64,000 nucleotides of DNA from Scleromatobacter humisilvae (lineage in GTDB: Bacteria > Pseudomonadota > Gammaproteobacteria > Burkholderiales > Burkholderiaceae_C), in NCBI RefSeq assembly GCF_023231945.1, contig NZ_JAJLJH010000016.1, forward strand, positions 16,071-80,070, written 5' to 3'. Positions 10,486 to 19,355 of the stretch are shown one piece after another. Made by a program: the position numbers and the translations under genes. The notes beneath the pieces are model-generated. The model was not told the origin of the DNA and made no database searches. It saw only the letters and a program-made list of their open reading frames with translations. Position 1 is the stretch's first letter. The number at the start of each line of letters is the position of its first letter.

Positions 10486-11748
10486 ATGGTGACAACCCAC
10501 GACACCCGACGAACCGCGCCGCCGCGGCTGGCCGTGATCGGCGGCGGCCCGGTGGGCCTGTCGCTGGCCCTGCTCGCGCGGCAACGCCTGCCGGGCTGGT
10601 CGGTCAGCGTGTTCGACACGCGCGACGCCGCCAAGGACATCACCGGCGATCCGCGCACCCTCGCCCTGTCGCTCGGCAGCGTGCAGATGCTGGAGCGCCT
10701 GCGCGCCTGGCCCGGCGCCAAGTCCGCGCCGATCCGCCAGGTGCACGTGTCGCAGGCGCCGCCGACGCTGGCAACGCCGTTCGGCGAGGCGGTCGTCCAC
10801 ATCCGCGCCGACGAACTGGACGTGCCCATGCTCGGCGCGGTGCTGAGCTACGGCACGCTGCTCGCGCCGCTGCAGCAGGCCTTCCTCGATGCGTGCACGA
10901 CCAGGGACGGCGCGCTCGGCACGACGGAGGCCGGCCTGCACGCGCGCTTCGGCACGGCCGTCGCCGACGTCAAGACCGACGGCGACGGCGTCGTCGTCAC
11001 GCCCGAGGGCAGCGTCGGCGAGCGCTTCGACCTGGCCGTGATCGCCGAGGGCGGCGTGTTCGCGGAGCAGTCGCGCAAGGCCGTCACGCACGACTACCGG
11101 CAGACCGCCTGGGTCGGCACCGTCACGCTCGAAGGCGCGACGCCCGGCCTCGCGATGGAGCGCTTCACGCGCGACGGCCCGCTCGCGCTGCTGCCGCTGC
11201 CCGCGTTGCCGGGCGCCGATCCGAAGACCTCGCGCGCCGCGCTCGTGTGGTGCGTGGACTCGGCCGACGACCCGGTCGCGCCGCTGACCGACGCGCAGCG
11301 CCTGGCCGTGCTCGCCACGCGGCTGCCCGACGCCGTCGGCACGCCGGTGGCGATCTCGCCGCTGAAGTCGTTCGCGCTGGGGCTCAACGCCGAGGCCAGC
11401 CTGGTCGACGGCCGCGTCGTGCGCATCGGCAACGCGGCGCAGACGCTGCATCCGGTCGCCGGGCAGGGCCTGAATCTCGGGCTGCGCGATGCGTTCCTGC
11501 TGGTCGATCGATTGGCCGATTGCGCGCAGTCCACCGATGCCGGCGTCGCGCATGCGCTGCGCGGGCTCGCGTTCGCGCGCGCGCCCGACCGCTGGAGCGT
11601 GATCGGCGCGACCGACTTCCTTGCGCGCAGCTTCACGTGGCACGCGCCCGGACTCGCGGCCGCGCGCGGGCTGGGCCTCGCGACGCTGCAGGCGATGCCG
11701 TTCGCCAAGCGCGTGTTCGCGCGCCAGATGATGTTCGGCTGGCGCTGA
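10486..11748 (+). CDS. ubiH: FAD-dependent UbiH/UbiF/COQ6-family aromatic hydroxylase
   Basis: 420 aa. Class A flavin monooxygenase. The N-terminus has the FAD dinucleotide fold [13 protein letters not shown], then the family pattern [18 protein letters not shown], and near residue 320 the second FAD motif with [24 protein letters not shown], which is diagnostic for ubiquinone-biosynthesis hydroxylases. Likely one of the ring hydroxylations of ubiquinone; which position cannot be decided here, so the symbol is tentative. ATG at 10486. A PfkB kinase gene follows 30 bp downstream. Confidence 0.82.
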   Translation: MVTTHDTRRTAPPRLAVIGGGPVGLSLALLARQRLPGWSVSVFDTRDAAKDITGDPRTLALSLGSVQMLERLRAWPGAKSAPIRQVHVSQAPPTLATPFGEAVVHIRADELDVPMLGAVLSYGTLLAPLQQAFLDACTTRDGALGTTEAGLHARFGTAVADVKTDGDGVVVTPEGSVGERFDLAVIAEGGVFAEQSRKAVTHDYRQTAWVGTVTLEGATPGLAMERFTRDGPLALLPLPALPGADPKTSRAALVWCVDSADDPVAPLTDAQRLAVLATRLPDAVGTPVAISPLKSFALGLNAEASLVDGRVVRIGNAAQTLHPVAGQGLNLGLRDAFLLVDRLADCAQSTDAGVAHALRGLAFARAPDRWSVIGATDFLARSFTWHAPGLAAARGLGLATLQAMPFAKRVFARQMMFGWR

Positions 11749-11778
11749 ATCCTCCAGTTAGCTCAAAGAGAGACAAGC

Positions 11779-12711
11779 ATGTTCGTGGTCGCGGGCGAAG
11801 CCCTGATGGATGTGTTCACGGGCGCGACGACGCCCTCCGGCATCGCGCTCGACGCCCGCATCGGCGGCTCGCCGCTGAACGTGGCCTTCGGTCTCGCGCG
11901 CATGGGGCAGAAGGTCGCCTTCCTCGGCGGCGTCTCGAACGGCGAGCTGGGCAACCGGCTGGTGGATGCGCTGCGCGCCGAGGGCGTGTCGCTGGACGCC
12001 GTGCATCGCAGCGCCGCGCCGACGACGATCAGCCTGATCGGCGTCGACGCCAAGGGCGTGCCCGAGTACGCGTTCTACGGCACCGGCGCCGCCGACCGCA
12101 CGCTGCCGCTCGAGGCGCTGGAACGCATGCCCGCCGACGCGCGCGTGCTGCACGTCGGCTCGTACACGATGGTCGTCGGCGACACCGCCGCCACGCAGCG
12201 CGCGTTGATCGACCGCGTGCGCGGCAGGACGGTGGTCAGCTACGACCCCAACCTGCGCCTGAACGTCGAGCCGAGCCTGCAGGTCTGGCGCGACACGCTC
12301 GAATGGATGCTGCCGCGCACCGACGTCCTCAAGCTCAGCGACGAAGACCTGGGCCTGCTGTATCCGGGCATCGACGCCGCCGCCTTCGCCGCCGACTGCC
12401 TCGGCAAGGGCGCCGGCCTCGTCGCGCTCACCCGCGGCGCCCACGGCGCGTTCGCCTGGCACGCGAGCGGCGTGTGCGAGGTGCCGCCGGTCAAGGTCGA
12501 CGTGATCGACACCGTCGGCGCCGGCGACACCTTCCAGGCCGCGCTGCTGACGCGCCTCGACGAGCTCGGCGCGCTGTCGCCCGCCGGCGTGCGCGGCATG
12601 GGCGCCGAGACGCTGCTCGACGCGATGCGCTTCGCGGCCCAGGCGGCGGCGATCACCTGCTCGCGCAAGGGGGCGGACCTGCCGCGGCGGGCGGAGTTGG
12701 GGATTCGCTGA
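11779..12711 (+). CDS. PfkB-family carbohydrate kinase (fructokinase-like)
   Basis: 310 aa. Ribokinase-fold sugar kinase. The N-terminus AGEALMDVF and the Gly-rich GGSPLNVAFGLARMGQ segment form the sugar site, and the C-terminal signature DTVGAGDTFQAALL carries the catalytic Asp and anion hole. This set is typical of fructokinases, but no sugar transporter or hydrolase is adjacent and the substrate remains open. A purine-rich stretch (aaagagaga) lies about 5 bp upstream of ATG 11779. Confidence 0.88.
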   Translation: MFVVAGEALMDVFTGATTPSGIALDARIGGSPLNVAFGLARMGQKVAFLGGVSNGELGNRLVDALRAEGVSLDAVHRSAAPTTISLIGVDAKGVPEYAFYGTGAADRTLPLEALERMPADARVLHVGSYTMVVGDTAATQRALIDRVRGRTVVSYDPNLRLNVEPSLQVWRDTLEWMLPRTDVLKLSDEDLGLLYPGIDAAAFAADCLGKGAGLVALTRGAHGAFAWHASGVCEVPPVKVDVIDTVGAGDTFQAALLTRLDELGALSPAGVRGMGAETLLDAMRFAAQAAAITCSRKGADLPRRAELGIR

Positions 12712-12752
12712 GTCGCCTGCGCGCGCCAAGATCGCCCGCAAAGGGGGCGCGC

Positions 12753-13469
12753 ATGGCCACGAAGCAGGAACTCGAGGAACAGAAGCTCCAGCTGGAGATC
12801 GAGGCGCTGAGGCGCCCGAACGCGCGCAACCCCACGTTCTGGATCAGCGTCGTCACCGCGGCGGTCGCGGTGGCCGGCGTGCTGGCGCAGAGCTACATCT
12901 CGAAGTACGAGGTCGCCAAGGCGGACTACACGGTCGCCAAGGCCCAGGCCGACGCCGCCTCGGCGATCGAGCAGCGCGATCGCGCCGGCAAGGAGCTCGC
13001 GAGCATCCAGAGCGACGAGGACACCGCGCGCCAGCAGGTGGCCGACCTCGACGCGCAGCGCGCGAACCTCGAGGCGCGCTTCGGCCAGCTGGTCAAGGCC
13101 GTCGACAGCACGCCGGGCGGCGCGACGACCGAAGTCAAGGTCGCGACCAAGGCGGCGGCCAACGCGTATTACCTGGTGGGCGTCTACAGCTTCGGCGCGC
13201 CGCCGCAGGTCATGGCGAGTTTCGTCGCCAAGCTGCAGGAAGCCGGCTACTCGGTGATCAAGGCGCAGGCGCTGGACAAGCGGGAGCCCTGGCTGTCGCC
13301 CAGGACGGCGGTGCTTTACTACGACGAGTCCGCCAAGCCGAAGGCGCAGTGGATCGCGCAGACGCTGCACGACGCGGGCGCCGGCGAGGTGGCCGTCGAC
13401 AAGGGCAGCGGCACCGGCATCCCCGCCGGCCGCGCGGCGACGAGCTTTCGCGTGCACATCATCGGTTGA
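12753..13469 (+). CDS. Membrane-anchored coiled-coil protein of unknown function
   Basis: 238 aa. A charged N-terminal helix (about 4-25, rich in Glu/Gln/Leu) precedes one membrane segment (about 30-50, ISVVTAAVAVAGVLAQSY). Residues about 60-120 form a predicted coiled coil with many Ala, Glu and Gln. The C-terminal 100 residues (from YYLVGVYSFG) have an alternating alpha/beta pattern, including VMASFVAKLQEAGYSV and WIAQTLHDAG, that recalls small LytR_C or SPOR-type domains; this resemblance is loose. No recognisable catalytic motif. It stands 41 bp after the PfkB gene, possibly co-transcribed. Confidence 0.75.
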   Translation: MATKQELEEQKLQLEIEALRRPNARNPTFWISVVTAAVAVAGVLAQSYISKYEVAKADYTVAKAQADAASAIEQRDRAGKELASIQSDEDTARQQVADLDAQRANLEARFGQLVKAVDSTPGGATTEVKVATKAAANAYYLVGVYSFGAPPQVMASFVAKLQEAGYSVIKAQALDKREPWLSPRTAVLYYDESAKPKAQWIAQTLHDAGAGEVAVDKGSGTGIPAGRAATSFRVHIIG

Positions 13470-13475
13470 GCGCGC

Positions 13476-14399
13476 TCAGGGCCGGTCGCGCCCCTCGTGC
13501 GCCGGCGCGTACGCGGCATGCACGCTTCGCTGCTCCTCCACCGGCGTGCGGCCGAACAGGCGCTTGAACTCGCGGCTGAACTGCGACGCGCTCTCGTAGC
13601 CGACGCGGCTCGACGCCCGGCTCGCGCTGACGCCGTCCTGGATCATCAGCAGCCGCGCCTTGTGCAGCCGCGTCGCCTTCAGGTACTGGATCGGCGACGT
13701 CGCCGTCACCGTCTTGAAGTGCGCGTGGAACGCCGCCGCGCTGAGGTTGACCTCCTGCGCCAGCGTGTCGATGTCGAGCCGCTGGTGGAAGTCGACGTGG
13801 ATGCGGTGCAGCGCCTTGGCGATCTGGCCGAAGTGGCCGCGCTGAGCCAGCGCCGCGCGCAGCGCCGGGCCCTTGGGGCCGGTCAGCACGCGGTAGCAGA
13901 CCTCGCGCATCAGGCTCGCGCCGAACAGCCGCGTCTCGAGCGGCGAGCGCAGCGCGCGCAGCAGGCGGATCACCGACTCGCCCAGCGGCGCATCGATGGG
14001 GGCCGACACGAGGCTTTCCGCGGCGACGGCCGACTCGCCGGAGGCGTCCAGCGCCAGCACCAGGTCGGCGACGATGCCCAGGTCCAGCTTGACCTTCATG
14101 ACCAGCAGCGGCTCCTCGGGCGAGGCGAAGCTCTCGCCTTCGAACGGCATCGGCACCGAGGCGACCATGAACTGGTGGGCGCCGTAGTCCATCACCTGGT
14201 CGCCGAAATAGCCGCGCTTGCGGCCCTGGCAGACGATCAGCACGCAGGGCTCATAGAGCGCCGGCGTGCGCGGCAGCGAGCGGTTGGAACGGCCGAAGGC
14301 CACGCCTTCGAGCAGCGAGGGCGTCATGCCCTCCTCGGGCGCCAGCTGGGCCACCAGGGCCGTCATTTCCGCGCGCAGCGCGGCGTCGTCGTGCGCCAT
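13476..14399 (-). CDS. AraC-family transcriptional regulator (AraC_N type)
   Basis: 307 aa. The N-terminal half is a cupin-like ligand domain of the AraC_N kind (ALYEPCVLIVCQGRKRGYFGDQ). The C-terminal 100 residues have two helix-turn-helix units: LDIDTLAQEVNLSAAAFHAHF with TSPIQYLKATRLHKAR, then SRVGYESASQFSREFKRLFG. Regulators of this subtype commonly sit divergent from a short-chain dehydrogenase or reductase gene that they control, and here an SDR-like gene (14822) is divergent across a 422-bp gap. The ligand is unknown. The start gives MAHDDAALRAEMTALV. Confidence 0.92.
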   Translation of the reverse strand: MAHDDAALRAEMTALVAQLAPEEGMTPSLLEGVAFGRSNRSLPRTPALYEPCVLIVCQGRKRGYFGDQVMDYGAHQFMVASVPMPFEGESFASPEEPLLVMKVKLDLGIVADLVLALDASGESAVAAESLVSAPIDAPLGESVIRLLRALRSPLETRLFGASLMREVCYRVLTGPKGPALRAALAQRGHFGQIAKALHRIHVDFHQRLDIDTLAQEVNLSAAAFHAHFKTVTATSPIQYLKATRLHKARLLMIQDGVSASRASSRVGYESASQFSREFKRLFGRTPVEEQRSVHAAYAPAHEGRDRP

Positions 14400-14821
14400 G
14401 GCGCGTTCTCCGGGCTTGTCGTCGATGTCCGCACTCTAAAGGAACAGGCCAGGAATCGGAATCCGAATTGTCATATTCCGGAGCTTTTTATAGTTTTAGG
14501 CAAGAAGTCTGGAGTTTCTGGACTTCACGCCGGCGCCGCCATTTCCTAAACTGCGTTCACCCGGCCTCGAAAGAGATCGGCGCGTGCGGCCTCCCGGCCG
14601 CCCTGCGAAGCGGCCCGACGTGGCCCGCCGCGGAGAGACGACGCGCCCTTCCCGCCTGCGACGAGCCCGGGACGCATCACCGCACCGCAGGCGCCCGCAC
14701 TCCGCGGGCCGTGACGTTCGCGAAGCGTCACGCCGGCATCCCTTTGATCACCCGACGCCCTCGGCGCGCGCCCTCCGCGTGGCCGGCGGCATGCATGACT
14801 GTCCCATTCGAGGAGAAGATG
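14400..14821. other. Long divergent intergenic region with AT-rich core and inverted repeat
   Basis: 422 bp between the AraC regulator and the SDR-like gene. The part nearest the regulator is unusually AT-rich for this genome (14468-14540) and contains an imperfect inverted repeat AAGTC-N11-GACTT at 14505-14525, a plausible operator or promoter core. The rest (14545-14810) is GC-rich with no convincing gene. Confidence 0.5.
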
Positions 14822-15400
14822 ATGAATCGACAAACATGGTTCGTGACCGGCGCGGCTTCCCATCTCGGCGCCGACATCGTCCGCCAGGCACTGGCCGCCG
14901 GCCACCAGGTCGTGGCCGCCGACGACGATGCGCTCGCCGTCCTGCGCCGGGTCGGCCGCGTGGCGGACGAACGCCTGCTCGCGCTGGGGCTCGACCCCGT
15001 CGACACGCGCGACGTCGCCGCGACCGTCCAGGCCGCGGTCGCGCGCTTCGGCGGCATCGACGTGCTGGTGCACGGCGCCTCCGAGGCCAGCCCGCAGACC
15101 GAATTCGACAGCCCGCCGCCCTACGACTTCAGCGCCTCCGTGCGCGCGCTGTTCAACGTGACGCGCGGCGTGCTGGAGGCGATGCGCGAGCAGTGCGCCG
15201 GCCGCATCGTGCACCTGGTGCCGGCGCCGGGCCGGCAGCGCGGGCCCACGCTGTTCTCGATCGCCGGCTTCTGCGAGGCGGTGGCGGCGGACGTCGCGCC
15301 GTTCGGCATCGAGGTGACGGCCCTGCCGGCGCACGGCGCGACGGCGCTGCTGCGCTCGTCGTCGGGCTCGGATCGGGACGAGCTGCTGGCACAGGCGTGA
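14822..15400 (+). CDS. SDR-fold protein lacking the catalytic residues
   Basis: 192 aa, shorter than the usual 240-260. The N-terminus keeps the Rossmann glycine motif (WFVTGAASHLGADIV) and the strand-4 region (VLVHGASEAS, in place of NNAG). The active site is gone: where active SDRs have a Ser then Tyr-x-x-x-Lys, this protein reads GRIVHLVPAPG and LFSIAGFCEAV, so Ser, Tyr and Lys are all replaced and the helix is shortened. The C-terminal part after FGIEVTALPA is truncated. AGGAG lies 6 bp before ATG 14822; a second ATG is at 14819. Divergent AraC regulator suggests a regulated, perhaps binding, role. Confidence 0.75.
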   Translation: MNRQTWFVTGAASHLGADIVRQALAAGHQVVAADDDALAVLRRVGRVADERLLALGLDPVDTRDVAATVQAAVARFGGIDVLVHGASEASPQTEFDSPPPYDFSASVRALFNVTRGVLEAMREQCAGRIVHLVPAPGRQRGPTLFSIAGFCEAVAADVAPFGIEVTALPAHGATALLRSSSGSDRDELLAQA

Positions 15401-15419
15401 CCGCGCCGGCCCGGCCCGC

Positions 15420-16094
15420 TCAGCCGGGGAAGAACTTCCAGTGCCCTTCCGAGACGACCTCGACGCGGCCGTCGACGACCTTGAGCGCGGTCTCGTCGTC
15501 GATCGCGTAGGACGGGCAGCCGATGCGGGACGCCCAGCGTTCCGCGTGGGCCATCGAGTTCTCGGGGAACGTCGGGTAGTCCAGGTGCGGGAAGATCGCG
15601 AAGTCGACGACGCCCAGCGCGCGGTCGTCGCCGGTGATGGACGGCTTCGCCTCGACGAAGTCCTCGCCGACCCGGGGCGTCATGACCATGCTGCCGGCGC
15701 TGAGGCCGGCCCAGACCTTGTCGGGCATGTCCGCCAGCAACTCCGCCAGGCCGGACTGCCGCATCCAGTGCGCCAGGTAGACGGCGTCGCCGCCGTTGAC
15801 CAGCAGGACGTCCGCCTCGCGAACCCAGCGCGTCCAGCGCTCCCGGGCGATGCCGGGCAGCGCGGTCAGCTCCAGCAAGCCCACCGATTTCCAGCCGAGT
15901 TCGCACATCGGCGTGAGCGGCTGGTTGCCGCTGACGAAGCGCCAGGCGCCCACCGGACTGCCCATCGGGTGACCGTATCCGGCCGTGGGGATGCACAGGG
16001 CGTTGCAGTCGGCGATGGGCTTGCCGAGGAGGTCGAGCAACGCGGCGTGGATGCTCGGGTTCTTGATGCCGGCGGAGGTGAGGAGCAGTTTCAT
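15420..16094 (-). CDS. Peptidase S51 family protein (peptidase E-like)
   Basis: 224 aa. Class I glutamine-amidotransferase-like fold. The nucleophile elbow AGLSAGSMVM holds the catalytic Ser, with NGGDAVYLAHWM before it and FPHLDYPTFPENS supplying candidate His and acidic residues. S51 enzymes are cytoplasmic dipeptidases cleaving after N-terminal Asp; close relatives include cyanophycinase, but the length fits peptidase E. ATG at 16094 is the natural family start (MKLLLTSAG). It is divergent from the membrane kinase gene across 162 bp. Confidence 0.82.
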   Translation of the reverse strand: MKLLLTSAGIKNPSIHAALLDLLGKPIADCNALCIPTAGYGHPMGSPVGAWRFVSGNQPLTPMCELGWKSVGLLELTALPGIARERWTRWVREADVLLVNGGDAVYLAHWMRQSGLAELLADMPDKVWAGLSAGSMVMTPRVGEDFVEAKPSITGDDRALGVVDFAIFPHLDYPTFPENSMAHAERWASRIGCPSYAIDDETALKVVDGRVEVVSEGHWKFFPG

Positions 16095-16256
16095 GATGCC
16101 TTTCCGAAGCCTGGCAGCACGGGCCAGTCGTTGGCGACGAATGGCGGCGCCGGAAATCGACATCGGCGCGATCGCCGCGCATTTTGACGCTGCGTCCACC
16201 GCCGGGCGGGTTGGGCCGTTGAGCACGGATCGCCGGCTGCGGCACACTACGCCACC

Positions 16257-18077
16257 ATGTCCGATCCCTCGAACACCCGATCCGGCGCCGCGGTTCCCGC
16301 GGAAAGCGGCAACGACGCGCTGCCGACCGGCACCCGTCTCGCGGAATTCGAGATCCGCGAGGTGCTGGGCGCCGGCGGCTTCGGGATCGTCTACCGGGCC
16401 TGGGACCACGCGCTGCAGCGGGACGTGGCCCTCAAGGAATACATGCCGGTCTCGCTGGCCGGCCGCGGCGCCGGCCAGCGCGTGACCCTGCGCACCAGCG
16501 CGCACGACGACAGCTTCGCCGTCGGACTGCAGTCCTTCGTCAACGAGGCCCGCCTGCTCGCGCGCTTCGACCATCCGGCGCTGGTCAAGGTCTTCCGCTT
16601 CTGGGAGGGCAACGGCACCGCCTACATGGCCATGCCGCTCTACAAGGGCCGCAACCTGCGCGAACTGCGCAAGGAGCGCGGCGCCGGCGGCTTCGACGAC
16701 GCCTGGATGCGCGCGCTGATCGAGCCGCTGCTGGGCGCGCTCGAGACGATGCACGACGCCGCCGTCTACCACCGCGACATCGCGCCCGACAACATCCTGT
16801 GGTGCGACAACCAGCGCCCCGTGCTGCTCGACTTCGGCGCCGCCCGCCTGGTGCTGGCCGACCGCACGCAGAACGTCACCGCCATCCTGAAGCCGCAGTT
16901 CGCGCCGATCGAGCAGTACGCCGAGACGCAGTCCATGCGCCAAGGGCCCTGGACGGATCTGTACGCGCTGGCCGGCACCTGCTACTTCCTGCTGACCGGC
17001 CGCGCCCCGCTGCCCGCCACCGGGCGGGTGATGGGCGACGAGCTGGAGCCGCTGGCGCGCATCGCGCCGCGCGGCTGCTCGAAGGAGCTGCTGCGCGTGC
17101 TGGACTGGGCGATGGCGGTGCGGCCGCAGGATCGTCCGCAATCGGTGACGCAGATGCGCGACGCCCTCGCCGGACGCAGCGCCGTGCCGGGCCCCGCCAC
17201 GGCGCAGGCATCGGCGGCGACGGCGTCTCCGGCCCCGCCGGTCGATGCGGGCTACGAGAAGACGATCCAGGCGACGATGCGCGTCGCCCCGACCCAGCGC
17301 ATCCCGGCACCGCCCGCGCCGGCCAGGCCCAGCCGCCACCCCGACGAGCTGGAAGCCCCGGAGCGCAGCGTGATGCTGCCGCCGAAATCGCAGTCGCCGC
17401 TGAAGGCCCTGGTGCTGCTGCTCGTGCTGGGCGCGGCGGCGGCCGGCGCCTGGACGACGCGGCAGCAGTGGATGCCGATGGTCGGCCTGAAGACGGCCGC
17501 GCTGGCGGCGGCCGAGGCCGCATCGGCGCCGGACATCGCGGCCAGCGATGCCGCGGGGTCGCCGGTCGCCGCGTCGGCCCCTGTCGCGGAAGCGGCATCG
17601 GCATCGGCGCCGCCCTCGCAAGCGCTGGCCACGACGGAGGAGGCCGTCGCGAGCACGCCCGCGGTCGTCGAAGCCGCATCCGCTGCGCCCGAACCAGCTC
17701 GTGCCGCGGAGAAGGCGGAGGCGGCGGCGCGCGCGAAGTCGGCGCGCGAGGCCCGCGGCAAGGCCCTGGAGGCAAGGATCGCGGCGCTCAAGCTGCCGCC
17801 ACCGGTGCTTCCCCCACCGCCACCCGGCGCCGCCGGGGCCACGGACACTTCAGCCGTGGCCAAGCCCGCGCCGGAGACGGTCGCCCCGGTGCCCTCGGCC
17901 GCGGCGCCCGCGGCCCGCGCGCCGAACTGGCGCGAGGTCTGCGCCGACCAGGAGCCGGCCAAGATCGCCGCGTGCGTCAAGAAGCTGTGCGACAACGACG
18001 CGCGCTTCGAGCACTATCCGATCTGCAAGCGGATGCGGCGGCAGGAACTGCAGCAGCAACGCACCGGGTCGGAATAG
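16257..18077 (+). CDS. Membrane Ser/Thr protein kinase with C-terminal extracytoplasmic tail
   Basis: 606 aa. Residues about 28-300 are a Hanks-type kinase domain: Gly loop VLGAGGFGIVYRA, ATP lysine in VALKEYMP, catalytic loop HRDIAPDN (bacterial variant with Ala) and DFGAAR. A Pro/Ala linker leads to one membrane helix at about 381-398 (ALVLLLVLGAAAAGAW). The outer part is a long Ala/Pro/Glu low-complexity region ending in a compact segment with four Cys (NWREVCADQE, CVKKLC, YPICKRM), likely disulfide-bonded. No PASTA repeats. The signal sensed and substrates are unknown; no phosphatase is adjacent. Confidence 0.88.
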   Translation: MSDPSNTRSGAAVPAESGNDALPTGTRLAEFEIREVLGAGGFGIVYRAWDHALQRDVALKEYMPVSLAGRGAGQRVTLRTSAHDDSFAVGLQSFVNEARLLARFDHPALVKVFRFWEGNGTAYMAMPLYKGRNLRELRKERGAGGFDDAWMRALIEPLLGALETMHDAAVYHRDIAPDNILWCDNQRPVLLDFGAARLVLADRTQNVTAILKPQFAPIEQYAETQSMRQGPWTDLYALAGTCYFLLTGRAPLPATGRVMGDELEPLARIAPRGCSKELLRVLDWAMAVRPQDRPQSVTQMRDALAGRSAVPGPATAQASAATASPAPPVDAGYEKTIQATMRVAPTQRIPAPPAPARPSRHPDELEAPERSVMLPPKSQSPLKALVLLLVLGAAAAGAWTTRQQWMPMVGLKTAALAAAEAASAPDIAASDAAGSPVAASAPVAEAASASAPPSQALATTEEAVASTPAVVEAASAAPEPARAAEKAEAAARAKSAREARGKALEARIAALKLPPPVLPPPPPGAAGATDTSAVAKPAPETVAPVPSAAAPAARAPNWREVCADQEPAKIAACVKKLCDNDARFEHYPICKRMRRQELQQQRTGSE

Positions 18078-18107
18078 CCGGCTTCGCCGCGGGCGGCCTT
18101 GAAAGGC

Positions 18108-18356
18108 TCAGCCGCCCTTGCCGACCGACGCGCTGCCCATCGGTCCGTCGGCCTTGGCACCGCTCGCGGCGTTCGCTCGCTTCTTGTGGGTGACCTTCTT
18201 CGGAGTGGTCGACCCGTGCCTTGCAGCGGTTGCCGAGCTGGCGGATCCGTCCGGGCCGCCAACGCCCGAATCGCCGGGGCCACCTTCGGCGTGCGCGATT
18301 CCCATTGCGGCGATAACGGCGAACAGGGCAGTCGTCCTGCGAATGGCGTGGTGCAT
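18108..18356 (-). CDS. Small exported protein of unknown function
   Basis: 82 aa. A signal peptide is clear (MHHAIRRTTALFAVIAAMG, cleavage after AHA at about residue 23). The mature part is about 60 residues, Gly/Ser/Ala-rich at first, with a basic core (TPKKVTHKKR) and a Gly-rich end. Short, low-complexity and without recognised domain. It lies between the kinase gene (convergent, 31 bp) and the nitrilase gene on the same strand. Confidence 0.55.
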   Translation of the reverse strand: MHHAIRRTTALFAVIAAMGIAHAEGGPGDSGVGGPDGSASSATAARHGSTTPKKVTHKKRANAASGAKADGPMGSASVGKGG

Positions 18357-18466
18357 GTCGATCCTCGAGTCGTTGACAGGCCGCGGCATGCGGCCCTGTC
18401 GTCCAAGCGGCAAGGCGGGTGCCCCGAGGAGCACGCGCCGATGGCCGCGCGAAGACTCGCGCCGAC

Positions 18467-19279
18467 CTACAACCGCCGATGCCGCAACGCGGGCAACTGC
18501 ATCCGCACCTGCTCGATGCGCTCGTGCGACAGGTCGGCGATCGCGAAGCCCTCGCCTTCCGCGCCGTCGAGCGCAAGCGACAGCACCTCGCCCCAAGGAT
18601 CGATGACGACGCTGTGGCCGAAGGTGCGGCGGCCGTTCTCGTGCGTGCCGCCCTGCGCGGGCGCGACGACGTAGCACTGGTTCTCGACCGCGCGGGCGCG
18701 CAGCAGCAGCAGCCAGTGCGCGAGGCCGGTGGTGTAGGTGAACGCGGCCGGCACGAACAGCACGTCGCAGGGCGTGCGCATCAGCCCGCGGTACAGCTCG
18801 GGAAAGCGCAGGTCGTAGCAGACCGACAGGCCGGCGCGCCAGCCGTCGCGTTCGAAGGCCACCGGCGTGTCGCCCGGCTCCAGCACGCGGGCCTCGTCGT
18901 AGGCTTCCTTGCCGTTGTCGAACGCGAACAGGTGGATCTTGTCGTAGCGGGCCACCCGCGTGCCCTCGGGGCCGTAGACACAGCACGCGTTGCGCACGCG
19001 GTTGGGCGTGCTGGCCAGGATCGGCAGCGTGCCGCCGATGAGCGTGATGCCGTGCTCGCGCGCGGTGTCGGCCAGGAATCGCTGGATGGGGCCGTCGCCG
19101 TCGGCCTCGGCGATGGCCAGCTTGGCGTCGTCGCGCAGCCCCATCAGGCAGAAGTACTCGGGCAGCGCGATCCAGCGCGCGCCTGCCGCGGCGGCCTGGG
19201 CGACGAGGCGGCCGGCGGCGGCCAGGTTGCGATCGACGTCGGGCGTGGAGACGGTCTGGATGGCGGCGAACTTCGTCAT
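18467..19279 (-). CDS. Carbon-nitrogen hydrolase (Nit1/Nit2-like amidase)
   Basis: 270 aa. Nitrilase-superfamily enzyme with the Glu-Lys-Cys triad: Glu in IALPEYF, Lys in RYDKIHLFAFD, Cys in GLSVCYDLRFPELYRGL. The sequence pattern matches the deaminated-glutathione amidase / omega-amidase branch, a metabolite-repair enzyme. AAGGAAG precedes ATG 19279. It lies downstream of yhdP on the same strand with 76 bp between, the usual arrangement in Burkholderiales (YhdP, nitrilase, then often tldD). Confidence 0.9.
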   Translation of the reverse strand: MTKFAAIQTVSTPDVDRNLAAAGRLVAQAAAAGARWIALPEYFCLMGLRDDAKLAIAEADGDGPIQRFLADTAREHGITLIGGTLPILASTPNRVRNACCVYGPEGTRVARYDKIHLFAFDNGKEAYDEARVLEPGDTPVAFERDGWRAGLSVCYDLRFPELYRGLMRTPCDVLFVPAAFTYTTGLAHWLLLLRARAVENQCYVVAPAQGGTHENGRRTFGHSVVIDPWGEVLSLALDGAEGEGFAIADLSHERIEQVRMQLPALRHRRL

Positions 19280-19355
19280 GGAGCTTCCTTGCGTTGCCTC
19301 GAGTATCCGTCCGGCGGCGTATTCCGTCCGGCGCGCGGGGCGGGGTTTCAGCCGT

